Source of the DNA: Prorocentrum cordatum
Taxonomy: Eukaryota; Sar; Dinophyceae; Prorocentrales; Prorocentraceae
Direction of reading: 5' to 3'
DNA: 64,000 nucleotides
Assembly: GCA_963575745.1 (NCBI GenBank)
Contig: CAUYUJ010015763.1
Location: 1 to 64,000 of the forward strand
A program made the position numbers and the translations under genes. Under the pieces are notes generated by a model. It did not search any database. It saw nothing but the letters and a program-made list of their open reading frames with translations, and was not told the origin of the DNA. The stretch's first letter is position 1. Every line of letters starts with the position of its first letter. Below, one piece after another: positions 9,468-20,547 of the stretch.

Positions 9468-11000
9468 TCAGCCCGCGACGCACTTCTTCGTCTGCGTGGC
9501 CACCCACTTCTTGGCCGCCGAGATCGCCTTGTCGCTGCTGCCGCCGTAGTCGGCGAACTTGTATGCAACCGACTGGCCTGCACCTTTAAGGCCAGTTCGG
9601 CACAAGACCTGGTCGCGGGACCACTCCACCGAGTACGATGGCTTCGGGGACTTCTTGCCCACATTCGCCTTCTTCTTCTTCTGCTTAGTCTTCTTATCGT
9701 CCGCCGCCTTCGCCGCAGCGGCAGTCTCCTTCGTCGACTTCTCGTTATTATTGATATTATTGTTCTTCTTCTTCTTATTCTTCCCTTTCGCCTCCTCCGC
9801 CTTCGCCTCATCGGCCTTCCTCTTCTTATCACCAGCCGCGCTGGCCGCGGGGGCGCCACTCTCGGAGTCGGAGTCGTCGCCGCTGCCGTCGTCATCCGAC
9901 TCGCTGTCGCTCAGCGACGGCGGTTTGTGGGACACGCTCGGCGTCTTGCCCCTCAGCTGCGCGTAGATCTTGTCCCTTGCCTCCTCCACGCTGTGCTTCG
10001 ACGGCGTCTTGGCATCGGCCGACGCGGCGGGCGCGGGCGCCGCGTCGGCGAGCGGCGGCGGCTCGGCCTGGTTGGGCGTGTATCGCCTGAAGGGAACGTC
10101 GCGGTCGCGCAACGCACCGCTGTCCTCGCGCCCGCGATTCAGCGCAATCGCCCTGTCGGCGAGCTGCAGCGCCATGTCGACACTCGATTGCTCAGGAGAG
10201 CTCTCCAAGCGGGCTTTGTTCTCCCGCATCGGGACAGCGTCGCTCAACACGAGCAGCCGGGTGACGTCCAGCGGGCACTTGACTGGGACATCGCCACTTT
10301 CGGCGTACACGCGAGAATAGACGTCTCGGCGCGCCCTCCGCATGGCAACCGTGTCCGCGGGGAGCTTATCGACGAACGACGGCTCCACCTCGGCGAGGCG
10401 CTTGCGCTCCTTCCACGGGAGGAGCTTCTTTGTGCACGATATCGCCCTCTTGAAATAGCCGAACAGGGCCAACGGGGGCTGGCGCATTGCCCGCTCGAAG
10501 CCCTCCACCGCGAGGGCGGTGCACGTCGCCATTTGGATCGTCGGCTCATGCAACGTGTGCAACCCGAGTTTTTTGCACGCCTGCATCATGACCGCAACTC
10601 GGCCCATGAAGTCGCTGTCCGTATCCAGTATGTCCGCCCACTGCGCCGCCGCCAGGTATGATGTGATCGACGTGAAGTCCTGCATGGGCGCCCTGGTCAC
10701 CGACATCAGCTCTGCGCCCGCGGCAGCGTTGGCAACCAACATATTCGCCGACGTTGTGGCTAACTCCGTGATGCGGCCGAGCAGCATGGCCATCTTCTCC
10801 TTGCCGAATGGCATCTTGCCGATCTGCGAGATCAGCGCGGCCGAGTCCTCGGCGGAGACGAAGGTCCACGGCTCCATAACGCTCATCGCCATGCAGCACT
10901 GCGCCGTCACGACCTCCTTATATGCATTGCCCCCCTTCTCAAGCTGAGTGAGGAACGACGCGGCGGCCTTCAGCTGCTCCACCAGCGCGATGGCCGCCAT
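9468..11000 (-). CDS. Uncharacterised 510-residue protein with acidic/Lys-rich linker
   Basis: Start at the ATG at 11000, where the composition changes from repeat to coding; stop at 9468. Residues 1 to about 290 are a mixed, mostly helical region (KAAASFLTQLEKGGNAY, later FGYFKRAISCTKKLLPW) that looks globular. An acidic Ser/Asp stretch and a Lys/Asn-rich linker follow (KGKNKKKKNNNINNNEKS). The last 60 or so residues form a compact basic module with DQVLCRTGLKGAGQSVAY and DKAISAAKKWV. By recall, similar 'RTGLKG' modules end many dinoflagellate repeat-family proteins; it might bind nucleic acid, but that is guesswork. It is first in transcription order of the five-gene array. Confidence 0.75.
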   Translation of the reverse strand: MAAIALVEQLKAAASFLTQLEKGGNAYKEVVTAQCCMAMSVMEPWTFVSAEDSAALISQIGKMPFGKEKMAMLLGRITELATTSANMLVANAAAGAELMSVTRAPMQDFTSITSYLAAAQWADILDTDSDFMGRVAVMMQACKKLGLHTLHEPTIQMATCTALAVEGFERAMRQPPLALFGYFKRAISCTKKLLPWKERKRLAEVEPSFVDKLPADTVAMRRARRDVYSRVYAESGDVPVKCPLDVTRLLVLSDAVPMRENKARLESSPEQSSVDMALQLADRAIALNRGREDSGALRDRDVPFRRYTPNQAEPPPLADAAPAPAASADAKTPSKHSVEEARDKIYAQLRGKTPSVSHKPPSLSDSESDDDGSGDDSDSESGAPAASAAGDKKRKADEAKAEEAKGKNKKKKNNNINNNEKSTKETAAAAKAADDKKTKQKKKKANVGKKSPKPSYSVEWSRDQVLCRTGLKGAGQSVAYKFADYGGSSDKAISAAKKWVATQTKKCVAG

Positions 11001-11039
11001 GATGCTAGCGCGGCGGCAACGGGGGCGCGCGCACCCGCC

Positions 11040-11061
11040 AGAGCCAGCAACGGCTAACCAG
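11040..11061 (-). promoter_or_regulatory. Strongly decayed relict spliced leader upstream of the 11000 start
   Basis: The minus strand reads TTAGCCGTTGCTGGCTCTGG. TAGCC, a TT and TGGCTC are in the right order against the leader core. It is 40 bases upstream of the ATG and followed by GCGCGC like two other copies. A chance match is possible. Confidence 0.35.
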
Positions 11062-11093
11062 TGGACGGCTAAGCTAGCGGCAATGACCGCACA

Positions 11094-11815
11094 GCGATCG
11101 AGATCGCTTTGCCCTCCACCGCCTCCGACTCCCCCCCCTCCCCAACCCTCCCCCTCCCTGATGCTCTTCACCCAATCCACCACTTCCATCCGCTCTCTGG
11201 TCGAATAAGCCTCATCCTCCGCCTCATCACCCCCTCCTCTATACCATCCTCCTTACCCACTCCCGAGCGATCGCCATCGCTACTACCTCCCCATACACTC
11301 CCCCTCGCCCAAGCGGTCGCCATCGCTATTTCCCCGCGCCCCCACCCACCCCCACACCACCACCACCACCCACCACCACCACCACCACCACCACCACCAC
11401 CACCACCACCACCACCACCACCACCACCACCACCACCACCACCACCACCCCACCACCACCCCACACCCACCCACCACCACCCCCCATCACCTCCGCCCCC
11501 TCGCCCCCTCGCCCAAGCGATCTCCATCGCTACCCCCGAATCCACGCCCCCCCTCGCCCAAGCGATCTCCATCGCTACCCCCCAATCCACGCCCCCCTCG
11601 CCCAAGCGATCTCCATCGCTACCTCCCCCCCTCGCCCCTTCGCCCAAGCGATCGCCATCGCTACCTCCCAATCCACGCCCCCCTCGCCCAAGCGATCTCC
11701 ATCGCTGCCTCCCCGTGCGCCCCCGCCCCCACCCCCCCTCGCCCCTTCGCCCAAGCGATCGCCATCGCTACCTCCCAAGCCACGCCCCGCTCGCCCCAGC
11801 GATCTCCATCGCTCC
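11094..11815. repeat. Palindrome array with an embedded CCA microsatellite
   Basis: Copies of AGCGAT-N4-ATCGCT lie near 11094, 11268, 11310 (one arm base changed), 11517, 11560, 11606, 11647, 11691, 11755 and 11799. From 11517 on they form an irregular array of 41-64-bp units within CCACGCCCCCCTCGCCCA text, with centres alternating CTCC and CGCC. A (CAC)n tract fills about 11355-11495. Confidence 0.85.
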
Positions 11816-11880
11816 CAAGAACGCCCGTCCAGCGGGCCGAAAGCGCCTCCGAGAGGCCCCAACCTCCTGTATCACCCGAG

Positions 11881-11992
11881 GGGGGGACGGGAGAGACGAT
11901 GGGGGACGGGAGAGGCGATGGGGGACGGGAGAGTTGATGGGGGACGGGAGAGATGATGGGGGACGGGAGAGATGATGGGGGACGGGGGAGAG
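11881..11992. repeat. 19-bp minisatellite GATGGGGGACGGGAGAGAT
   Basis: About six near-identical units stand directly after the palindrome array. The next 130 bases (12000-12130) are rich in AAAACC/CCTAAA-like words without a fixed period. Confidence 0.8.
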
Positions 11993-12224
11993 AGAACCCA
12001 ATACCTAAGCCTAAAACATCCAGAAACCAAAACCTCACCAAAACAACTTCGACGTACCCAAAACCACCAGAATCCAAAACCTAAACCCAAAACCTCAAGA
12101 ACCCCAAACCTCCTCAAACCAACCTCGACGACGACGAGGGCGCCGTCCTCTCACCCATAGGGTGTATAGCCTCAATTCCAACACAAGGAAGTCCTTGTTC
12201 TGGAGTCCTGGGCGAGTTCCTGCC

Positions 12225-12745
12225 ATCGTCGTCGCCACCGTCGTCTGAGGCAGCCTCGTCGCCATCATCATCATCGCCGTCACCATCGCCGTCATCATCA
12301 TCATCACGATCGTCATCATCATCGCCATCATCGTCATCGCCTGTCATCATCACCATCGTCGTCGCCATCATCATCATCAACGTCGTCATCGTCATCATCA
12401 GCCACGTCATCATCATTGCCGTAGTCGTCGTCATCATCGTCAGGATCGTCGGCAATCGTCGTCATCATCATCATCGTCAGTGTTGTCAGTGTCGTCAGTA
12501 TGGCCAGTATCGTAGTCATCGTCGTCGTAGTAGTCGTCATCGTCATCGTCGTTATCGTCATCATGCGCGTCACCGCGTCCATCGTTACCCAAGCGATCGC
12601 CATCGCTGCCTCCCCCACTCCTCTTCCTCCTCCTCGTCCTCGTCCTCCTCCTCCTCCTCCTCCTCCTCCTCCTTCCCCAAGCGATCGCCATCGTTACCTC
12701 CCCAACTCTTCCTCCTCCTTCCCCATGCAAGCGATCGCCATCGCT
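12225..12745. repeat. ATC/GTC triplet tract and the last AGCGAT palindromes
   Basis: 12225-12580 is degenerate (ATC/GTC)n. Palindromes near 12591, 12680 (3' arm changed) and 12732 are the last of the family in the window. Confidence 0.8.
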
Positions 12746-12839
12746 ACCTCCCCCAATTCACTCCTTTTGCGCGCGCGCGGCGCGGGCGCGCGGCGCGGCG
12801 CGGAGGAGGGAGGGAGGGAGAGGGAGGGAGGGAGGGAAG

Positions 12840-13110
12840 GAGGTAACTTACAAGTTACTTATAAGTAATTTATAAGTAATACTAAGTGATGGTGCCTAAA
12901 ATGTGTTAAGTAACTTACAAGTGCATATATGTAACTTACCCCGCTCGGCGATGGATGGAAAATAGTTAGAAGTAGCGCATGTAATTTTTTTTTCGCAAGA
13001 GAAGCACTTACAAACATATGCCCTTAGTTAGGGAACGTACTCAACATATACTGTTACTTAACACAGAACATAAGTAACTTACACCCAGCTATAGGTAGCT
13101 CGTAAGTGCG
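12840..13110. repeat. AT-richer block with repeated AAGTAACTTA words
   Basis: AACTTACAAGTTACTTATAA and variants recur, so the block is rich in short self-complementary TAAGT/ACTTA words. Similar words flank the foldback element at 4170-4200 and 4555. No ORF is supported. Confidence 0.55.
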
Positions 13111-13381
13111 CCTAAGATCTTGAAGCCTCTAAGCGAGGGGGCGCTTTCCTCCCCCGGTAGGGCGCCCCCCCCTCCCGACGGAGAGGCGCCGTGATCCAGG
13201 CCAGAGTATCCCGATGCCCGGGGGCGCGCTCTCCGCCCCGAGAAGTGCGCTTCCCTGCCCCAGGTGGGGGTGGGGCCGCCGGGCTAAGCGGCGAGGGCCA
13301 GCGTGGCCCGTCGTCGTAGGAGCGTCTGCGGTCGGCGTCGGCGTCCGCATCGGCTTCGTCGATATCGGCGTCGGCGTCGTG

Positions 13382-14875
13382 TCAGCGTCGAGTCTCCGTC
13401 AGCGACAACGAATCCGTGTCGGCGTCAGCGTCGGCTTCAGCGTAAGCGTCAGCGTCAGCGTTAGCGTCGGCGTCGGCGTTGGCGCCAGCGTCGGCGTCGT
13501 CGGTGGGCGCGTGGCCGGCGGATTGCTCTCCCAACGGATGGGGCGCCCCCCCCCTCCAGGGGGATGCTGGCGCACGCGTCGCCCCCGGGCTGGGCGTCGG
13601 CGCCGGGGCTGCCGGGGTCGGCATCAGCAAGGTGGGCGAAGGCGCCGGCGTCGTGGGCACCCCCGTGTCCCGGCGGTCGCCTCCAGCGTTCAGAAGGCCG
13701 CCTCCAGCGTGCGTTAGGTCACCTCCCGCAAATACGGTACCCCCCTCCCCTCCAGCCCGAAGGGTGTGGTGAGGGTCGCCAGTGTCCCTGAGATCACCGG
13801 CGCGGGGGGCGCTGCCGTCTGCTGAAGGGCCCCCCCCGGCGCTGCAGACGGTGCCGGCGGGGGCGGAGACTCCGGCGAGACCCCCGCGCTGCCCCGCGAG
13901 CAGCCCCCGCCCGGCCTGAGGATCGAGGCCCACCCCTCGCGTAACCCCCAGGTTGCTGCTCGCTGCCGGAGGGCGCGAGTCTCCTCCCGACGGGGAGGGA
14001 GGGGCAGCCGGGCAAGCCCCACCCGACAGAGGTTCCCCGCACAGGAAGGCCCCGCCGTCGGCGCTGCAGACGGTGCCGGCGGGGGCGGACGGAGACTCCG
14101 GCGAGGCCGTCGCGCTGCTCCTCGAACAACCCCCGTCCGACCACGAGATCGCAAACTTCCCGGAGGGCGCCCTGAAGGTCATCCCGATGCTCGCCACCGC
14201 CCTGGAGGTCGCCCTCGTCCCGAAGAGCGTCACGAAGGGCGCCGGCGTCCCGGAGATCCCCTCCAGAGTCACGGAGAGCGTCCCACCGATCGCCTCCCCC
14301 CCGGGGCGCTCCGTCGTCGTCGGTGCCGGGGGCGGGCCTGTCGGCGGGGGCGTCGTCAGCGCCCGCGTCCGCGTCGGCGTCAGCGTCGGCGTCAGCGGCA
14401 GCGCCAGCGTCAGCGTAAGCGTCGGCGTCGGCGTCAGCGTCCGCGTCGGCGTCGTCGGCGTCAGCGTCGGCGTCGGCATCGGCATTGGACCCCCGATCGG
14501 GATCCTCCCCGTGATCCGATTTGGTGGCTGGCGGAGCCCTCACCGCCTGCCAGCTCTTGGCCGACAAGTACCGCCCCTTCCACCCCTCCGCCGCCGCCGG
14601 GACCGGCGCCGGCGCCGCTCCCACCGGAGTCGGTGACGGCGTCGCCGGTCGGGCGGTATCGGGCTCGAGGAATCCCGGCGCAATCGCCGGCGGGATGCCG
14701 CAGGGGCGCCCCGGCGGAGGTCCAGCAGGATGCGGGAGGCGGTTTTGAAGTCGGCCTCGTTGGGGGGCGTCTCCGACGGATCGTCCTGCGGGATGTGCTT
14801 CAGGATCCACTGGAGGTCTGCTAGGTGCTTGGCGTAGGGTCTCCGTTCCGCATAAGGCCCGAGGTCCTCATCCAT
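13382..14875 (-). CDS. Doubtful gene: hexamer-repeat reading frames after a plausible N-terminus
   Basis: The best-supported part starts at the ATG at 14875, with MDEDLGPYAERRPYAKHLAD and QWILKHIPQDDPSETPPNEA, then TASRILLDL. Near 14715-14740 good coding sequence continues in another frame (GIPPAIAPGFLEPDTARP), so an indel or short intron is needed. From about 14500 down, the frame is over GACGCC/GACGCT hexamers giving (DA)n. Between arrays, Gly/Arg-rich text is open in more than one frame. The hexamer arrays share boundary sequences with those at 33-36 kb. Only the first 120 or so codons are credible as protein; the rest may be intron or repeat. Confidence 0.35.
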
Positions 14876-14980
14876 CCAGCTGCGGAGAGGGTGGACCCTG
14901 ACATCTTGCGCTCATCATTAATTTAATTGTAAACGTCTACAACCGGTTAAAAAAATCGATCCGCGATCGAAAATTGATAC

Positions 14981-15946
14981 TGAAACAGAAAAACTGGATA
15001 CATGTCACATTGGTACATTGTTAGATCATTATATATATATATACTTATAAATATATATATATGTATGTATATATAAATATGTATGTATGCACATTGGATG
15101 AGAATGCAATATGGTGACACATTGGCACTGCGACACACTGGCGCACTCTGGCGCATTGTATACGTGGCGCACATGGATCACGTGGCACACGGCACATGAA
15201 GGCAAGTATACGTGGCCCCCTTCAGCCGCACTGCGCGCGACAATTTCGAGGCCCACGCTAGCGCGTACATGCGCCAGCGACCGGACTCCTCCATCTGACG
15301 CGACACGCGCCGCGAGCTCTCAGGGGACATATATGGTACGCGGTCGGCACCGTCTCCACGGCACCGACGGAGCTTGGTGCTTCGTCTTCCGAGACCGTGC
15401 CTGGGCCGCCCCTTGGCGCGGGGACGCTTTCTCGTTAAAGGCCGAATCGCGCTCGATCAATCGAATCGATCTGAAACAGAAAACTGATACATGTCACATT
15501 GGTACATTGTTAGATCTATATATAGGTATATATTTATATATATTAATATGTATTATGCACATTGGATGAGAATGCAATATGGTGACACATTGGCACTGCG
15601 ACCACCTGGCGCACTCTGGCGAATTGCATACGTGGCGCACATGGACCACGTGGCACACGGCACATGACGTCAAGTATAACGTTCCCCCTTTAGCCGCCAC
15701 TGCGCGGCGACAATTTCGAGGCCTACGCTAGCGCTAGCGCGTACATGCGCCAGCGACCGGGCTCCTCCATCTGACGCGACACGCGCCGCGAGCTCTCAGG
15801 GGACATATATGGTACGCGGTCTGCGCCGTCTCAACGGCACCGACGGGGCTTGGTGCTTCGTCTTCCGAGACCGTGTCTGGGCCGCCCCTTGGCGCGGGGG
15901 CGCTTTCTCGTTAAAGGCCGAATCGCGCTCGATCAATCGAATCGAT
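14981..15946. repeat. Tandem duplication, two units of about 480-490 bp
   Basis: Unit 1 is about 14981-15470 and unit 2 about 15471-15946. Both begin with TGAAACAGAAAA, contain a TATATA tract, TGCACATTGGATGAGAATGC and a GACATATATGGTACGCGGT box, and end CTCGATCAATCGAATCGAT. Differences are scattered, with indels in the TA tract. The right boundary coincides with the stop codon of the neighbouring minus-strand exon (15946-15948). Confidence 0.9.
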
Positions 15947-16086
15947 CAGTCGATCGATCGCGATTCGCCCTTTCTTAAATCATATGCTAAGATGCATGCG
16001 CCAACTCGTAGTTGGGGTTCCCAGACCCTCTCGCGCATCTCCCGTCCCTCCACGTGCTCTTTGACCCATATCAGGGCCGTGGGCAG
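15946..16086 (-). CDS. Terminal exon (46 codons plus TGA) of a minus-strand multi-exon gene
   Basis: After an acceptor reading TTAAAG on the minus strand, the frame LPTALIWVKEHVEGREMRER continues through VWEPQLRVGACILAYDLRKG to a TGA at 15946-15948. Codon use and composition are protein-like, unlike the purine/pyrimidine tracts upstream. Earlier exons should lie in 16.1-17.3 kb. Exon-like islands are visible near 16090-16140, 16750-16830, 16960-17045 and 17120-17195, separated by CCTCCT-rich intron-like sequence, but the junctions could not be fixed. No family is recognised. Confidence 0.55.
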   Translation of the reverse strand: MPTALIWVKEHVEGREMRERVWEPQLRVGACILAYDLRKGESRSID

Positions 16087-17346
16087 CTTTAATCGCGGCT
16101 AGCCGCGCCCTCGGATCCTTCCGCGCCAAGGCTCGCCCGAGGGCCCTCGCGAGGCTGGCTCGAGGAGGAGGGGCAGCAGGAGGAGGAGGGGGAGGAGGAA
16201 AAGGAGGAGGAGGAGGAGGAGGAGGAGGAGGAGGAGGAGGGACTTTGAAGGGCCCCAAGGAGGAGGAAGAGGAGGAGCACCAGGAGCAGGAAGACGGAGC
16301 AGGAGGAGGGGCAGGAGGGAGGAGGAGGAGAAGGAGGCGGAGGAGGAGGAGGCAGAGGATAACAAAGAGGAGGGGACGGAAGCGGAAGAGGGAAACAATT
16401 GAGGGGGCAAATTGCTTCGGCGAGCAAATCCCGAGCTCGCTTGCACGGCGTTCTGCGTTCCCGTTGGCGGGGTTCGGGGGGGAGGGGAAGGAAGGGGAGG
16501 AGGAGCAGGAGCAGGAGGAAGAGGAGGAGGGGGAGGAGGAGGACCAGAAGGAAGAGGAGCAGCAGGAGCAGGAGCAGGAGGAGGAACAGGAAAAAGGAAA
16601 AGGAGGAAGAGGAGGGAGGATGAAGAAAGCAAACGGAAGAGGAGGACGAGGAGGAACAAGAGGAGGAGGAGGAACGGGAGGAGGAAGAGAGGAGGAACGG
16701 GAGGAGTAGGAAGGGGGGACGGGAGGAGGAGAAGGAGGAAGAGGAGGAGGGAAGTTGAGCGAGCAAAGCACGTCTGAGCATGCGCTTCCTGCAAGGCGCC
16801 TCCCTGCCCAGCCCGGAGCGGAAGACAGGGGGGGGAGGGAGTGAAAAAAAGAGAAGATAGAAGCAAGGAAGAACTCAGGGACGCAAGCGCGGCCCCTGCT
16901 TCTCGTCTTCGCTTCGTCCGCTTGCTCGCCCCCCCCCCCGACGATCGAGGGGCGACTGCCATCTTCCGAAGTCGCGCTCGCCCTGCGAGCGTGCCGGACA
17001 AGCTTCCCTGCCCAAGGGCGTTCCCAGGAACGGTCGAAGGAGGGAGGGGGGAAAAACCCACGGATTGAAAGCAGACGCTCTCCCTGAGTTGAGGGGGGAA
17101 GAGGAGGGGGAGAGGGGGGGGGATGCCTGCGTGCACGTCCGCGACACCAGACCCCGAAGTGCAGGCCTTCGGTTTGTGCTTGTCGGCTCTGCCATCCTTC
17201 TTCCTCTGCCTCCTCCCCCCCCTCGCCCTCCCCCCCCCTCCCCCTCGCTCCCTGCTGGCAGCATGGATCAAAGCAAATATGGTTCAAGCGCTGCATGCAC
17301 ATGATGCTTGCTCCTTCCCCACGCACGAGATCAGGCGGCACCGTTT

Positions 17347-19133
17347 TCAGAACCTCTGAGGCATGGCCTTCCCCATAAAAGCAAAATAAACATTCGAACC
17401 TTTATGTGATGATTTCGCTATGGAAGACATTACTCGTTTCTCGTTCTCGTCTAAGTACGTCTAATATTTCCTTGGGTTTCCAAGGAATTGGGCGCGAAGA
17501 GCCAGGTGCAGGAAGACGTGGTGTTTGTGCGCGTTGTGCCCCCCTGCCTTCTTCCAGAAATGGACGAAGGCGAAAGCGGTGTCTTCCAGATCTCTCTGTG
17601 CAGACTGAGACAACTGCCGAGGGTTCGATTCAATGATCTGGTGAAACCTTCTCATCTGAACGCAGCAGTGAGGGAGGTGCATCGCCAGGCCCCCCTGGAA
17701 AAGAGACGCGTTCTCACGGCACAGGTCAGGCAATAATTTGATCAGCTGGCGGCATTCAGCCGCCTTGCAATGCAATCTGGGGTTGCTCGGCTTTCCCAGC
17801 ATCTTTGCGGTGATGCGGAATAGTTTGCCCATATTCCCGCGCTGGAAAAGAACTGCGTTCGCTATGTAATACGACCGCAGGCGGCGCATGAGGTGAAATA
17901 TATTATCCTTCTGCCTCAGGATCTTCAGGTTGGCTGTGCTGCCAGCGAAGTTCCCTTCCACGCATACACTGAACACGGCGCCGCGCAGGTATTGGCTGAT
18001 ACCGAGATCTACGACGTGCATCAAGTCGATGGCGATCATGTATATTGTGAATCCTTTCACCATAAAAATTGGTGCTACAAAATTAAGTCCTATCTGATTC
18101 GCTGAATCAAAAAAAGTTAAAGCTGCTGGCTCATTCACAGAAAACGGGATCTCCATCACCTTGTATGTGCCTCTGACAGGGCCCATCAGCTCCAGCCGCC
18201 AGCCCGTCAGCAGCCCAAGTTCGGGGAAGTCTTTCACCAGGCCGTGCCCGCCGATGTGCGGATCGTGAGCCATGCAGGCCACCAGTCGCCGCAACTGAGA
18301 TTTGCTTGTGACGTGTACGGTTTTTATGCATCCACGGACCATATCTTCGTACATGGTGGCGTCTTTCTCTCTCCAGGGGACGTCTTCCCGCGATCGCGGG
18401 CACTCGTGCATGGCTGCTTTGGTCGTGTTGCAAAAAAAGCATGGTGTAGCCGCGTTGTTCCATCGTTTCATTACGAGGGCTTGTTGAAACTCTAGTAGGT
18501 CTGCCCTGTAGTCTACTACAGCCCCGCACAATCCCCCAGCGAGGTCGAAACCTCGGCGCAAGGAACGTTCTTCATTGGTAAACGGCTGATCCTCATGGTT
18601 GAATTGCGGGTATTTTCTTGCACATAAAACGTTGAGGCTCCAAACCATCACCCGCGTGATGGCGTCTATGGTGCAGGCGCCTTTGCACCCACAAGCACAT
18701 GCATCACTTTCTCGCACTGCGGTTATCATGTGGCGGGATTGCGAAACCAGGTTGCTCCAGTAAAAGGCCAGGAATGTATCCTTGTTGCTGTGAGGAACGC
18801 CGTCACTGTAGAATCCGATCGGGAAGCTCTTATCACCGCGCTCCAATGTAACTGGGTGGCCCGCGTAATGGGCAGGCAACTCATCTCGAGGGCGCTTCCT
18901 AGATCAAAGTCCGACGGGGCACGGTCATACGCATCGGCAAATGCCTCGTGAGGTAAGTTGAACGGGAACGCGATCTCTGTGCGGGCGTCGGATTCTTGAC
19001 CGAAGATTGGAACTTGTGCCGCGTACAAGGTTTCCTTGCTCTTCAAGGACATTGCACTGCGGATGTGCTCCGTGTGGTGGGAGCTCTCAGCTGGAAGCGC
19101 AAGGTCTCCTACGCCAGTGCCGCCTGATCTCAT
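17347..19133 (-). pseudogene. Decayed transposase-like gene, relative of 54.4-57.1 kb
   Basis: From the ATG at 19133 the frame gives ESSHHTEHI and later PFNLPHEAFADAY. A one-base shift near 18880 moves to the frame with LPAHYAGHPV, FPIGFYSDGVPHSNKDTF and DLMHVVDLGISQYLRGAVF. An in-frame TAG at 17461-17463 interrupts a final segment (TYLDENEKRVMSSIAKSSHK) that ends at TGA 17347-17349. The 54-57 kb gene has the same order: H-x-x-IH, LPHEWF, VPLRIHGDG, WLDVMHTFDLG, and a C-terminal 'NPR' segment. Two lesions mean it is probably dead. The Asp-x-Met-His-x-x-Asp-Leu-Gly motif is shared and may hold catalytic residues. The transposase identity is inferred from repetition and recall, not proven. Confidence 0.7.
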
Positions 19134-19275
19134 TACGTGCCAAGATATAGTGCATGCGTCCTCATGGCTGACCACCGCTCCGAACAAATACACCAAACTA
19201 CGTCTTCTTTCAAAAATCAACCCCGCTTCTCATACCTTAAATCCTCGATCTCTCCTCAACCCGTCTATCTCTCTC

Positions 19276-19313
<38 letters not shown>

Positions 19314-19627
19314 GTTTCCTCGTCCTCCCCGTCCTCGTCCTCCTTCGTCCTCCTCGTTCCTCGCATCCTGCCCAGCGGGCCCTGGATTGCGGCTGGGTTA
19401 TGTTCGGAGTACGGGGGTCAACCATCCTTCGCAGCGAGGCTGCCGTCTTTCCATCTCTGCAGCAAGTATGAGCGTGAGCCAGCGCCGCCGTCATTAGCTC
19501 TCTCAACCTCAAGGGTGGCCCGACAAAATCACTAGCCCGTGCTCGCTCCATGCAGTGGTTGATGCGCGCATGCATCCCCTTCCCATCCAAACATCTCGGA
19601 AGAGGGACGCACGTGCGCTAGCATTAC

Positions 19628-19852
19628 ATGGAACGGGCACGGACGCATGGCTGTATCAAGCCATCCTCCATCGGCTGCGGAATGCCAGCCGCCTCGCCCG
19701 AGGCCTCCAAGATCATGGACAGGGCAGCTCTCCGCGCAGACATGGCGGCGATCCTCGATACAGATCGATGTTCCCAAAACGAGGGGTCACGCATCGACGC
19801 GCGCCTGAAGGCACTCGAGCCGAGGCAGCTGGGATGCTACAGCCGATGGTGA
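19628..19852 (+). CDS. Possible small ORF, 74 residues
   Basis: An ATG-to-TGA frame contains ASKIMDRAALRADMAAILDT and SQNEGSRIDARLKALEP, helical and moderately GC3-rich. No splice context, homology or relict leader supports it, and the opposite strand is also open over much of the length. It lies in a gene-poor stretch (19.2-20.5 kb) that otherwise shows only a CT microsatellite at about 19268-19310. Confidence 0.25.
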   Translation: MERARTHGCIKPSSIGCGMPAASPEASKIMDRAALRADMAAILDTDRCSQNEGSRIDARLKALEPRQLGCYSRW

Positions 19853-20547
19853 CGCAACAAATCTTGGGGGCCATCTGTATATGTGGTGGCGCTCACGCCA
19901 TTCCTCCTGAGCCGTTGCTCATGCTTTAGCTCTCGAGCGCCAGCCCTCCCTCGGATCGCCCCTCAGTTTTGATCAAGTGTTCCGCATCTGACAAGCTCGA
20001 TTTGCAAAGTAATCAACTCAACTCCCTAATGCGATCTGACAAGCGCGAACGGTCCGAGCCTTTCCCTGCTGAGCGCATGCGTCCCCGCGCGCCACAGTGT
20101 AATATAGCGAGCCTCGCATGCCTGTAGAAGCGACTAGCACCGCATGCATGGCCCCTGGACTCCATGGCTGCGAAACATCTCTTCGGGCCCGAGGGGCGAT
20201 GAGCTTAAGAAGATATGTGTGTATACATATGTGGTGATGCTTGTGCGCGCGTCAGTTGATACAGTCCCCATCGCCAGATCCGAGCCCAAGGCCCATCGAG
20301 AAAAACCGGCGCCAAGGAACGGAAGCGCTGTGTATGCACAGCGCGCTAGGGCGCTTCATTCTGACTTAAGTGCCTCCCTCCTGTCCTTCCATCCGCCTCC
20401 CCTCATATCATCTCCTCCTGCTCCTCCTCGAGGCTCTTCCTCCCGCGTCATCTCCCTCTCGTCCTCCCTCTCCCTCTCATGTATCCTATGCCAGATCCCC
20501 CCACTCTCGTCCGCAATAGCATGCGAGCGGCCCCAGCTAAAGCCGCC

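Noticed and set aside
11355-11495. Poly-Trp and poly-His/Pro open frames
   Set aside because: They are translations of a (CAC)n microsatellite.
11300-11820. Regularly spaced palindromes as a CRISPR array
   Set aside because: The palindrome is only 16 bp, spacers are themselves repetitive and unequal, and no cas-like gene is near.
12000-12130. CCTAAA/AAACCC words suggesting a telomere
   Set aside because: There is no constant heptamer period and the block is internal, flanked by other minisatellites.
700-12747. GCGATCGC-like words suggesting cyanobacterial HIP1 and a bacterial origin
   Set aside because: HIP1 is a single octamer spread through coding DNA. Here the conserved unit is a 6-4-6 inverted repeat limited to spacers and an intron, beside eukaryotic introns and relict leaders.
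15333-15470. Short ORF (MVRGRHRLHGTDGAWCFV) kept in both units of the tandem duplication
   Set aside because: Between units most substitutions change the amino acid, so there is no sign of selection on a protein.
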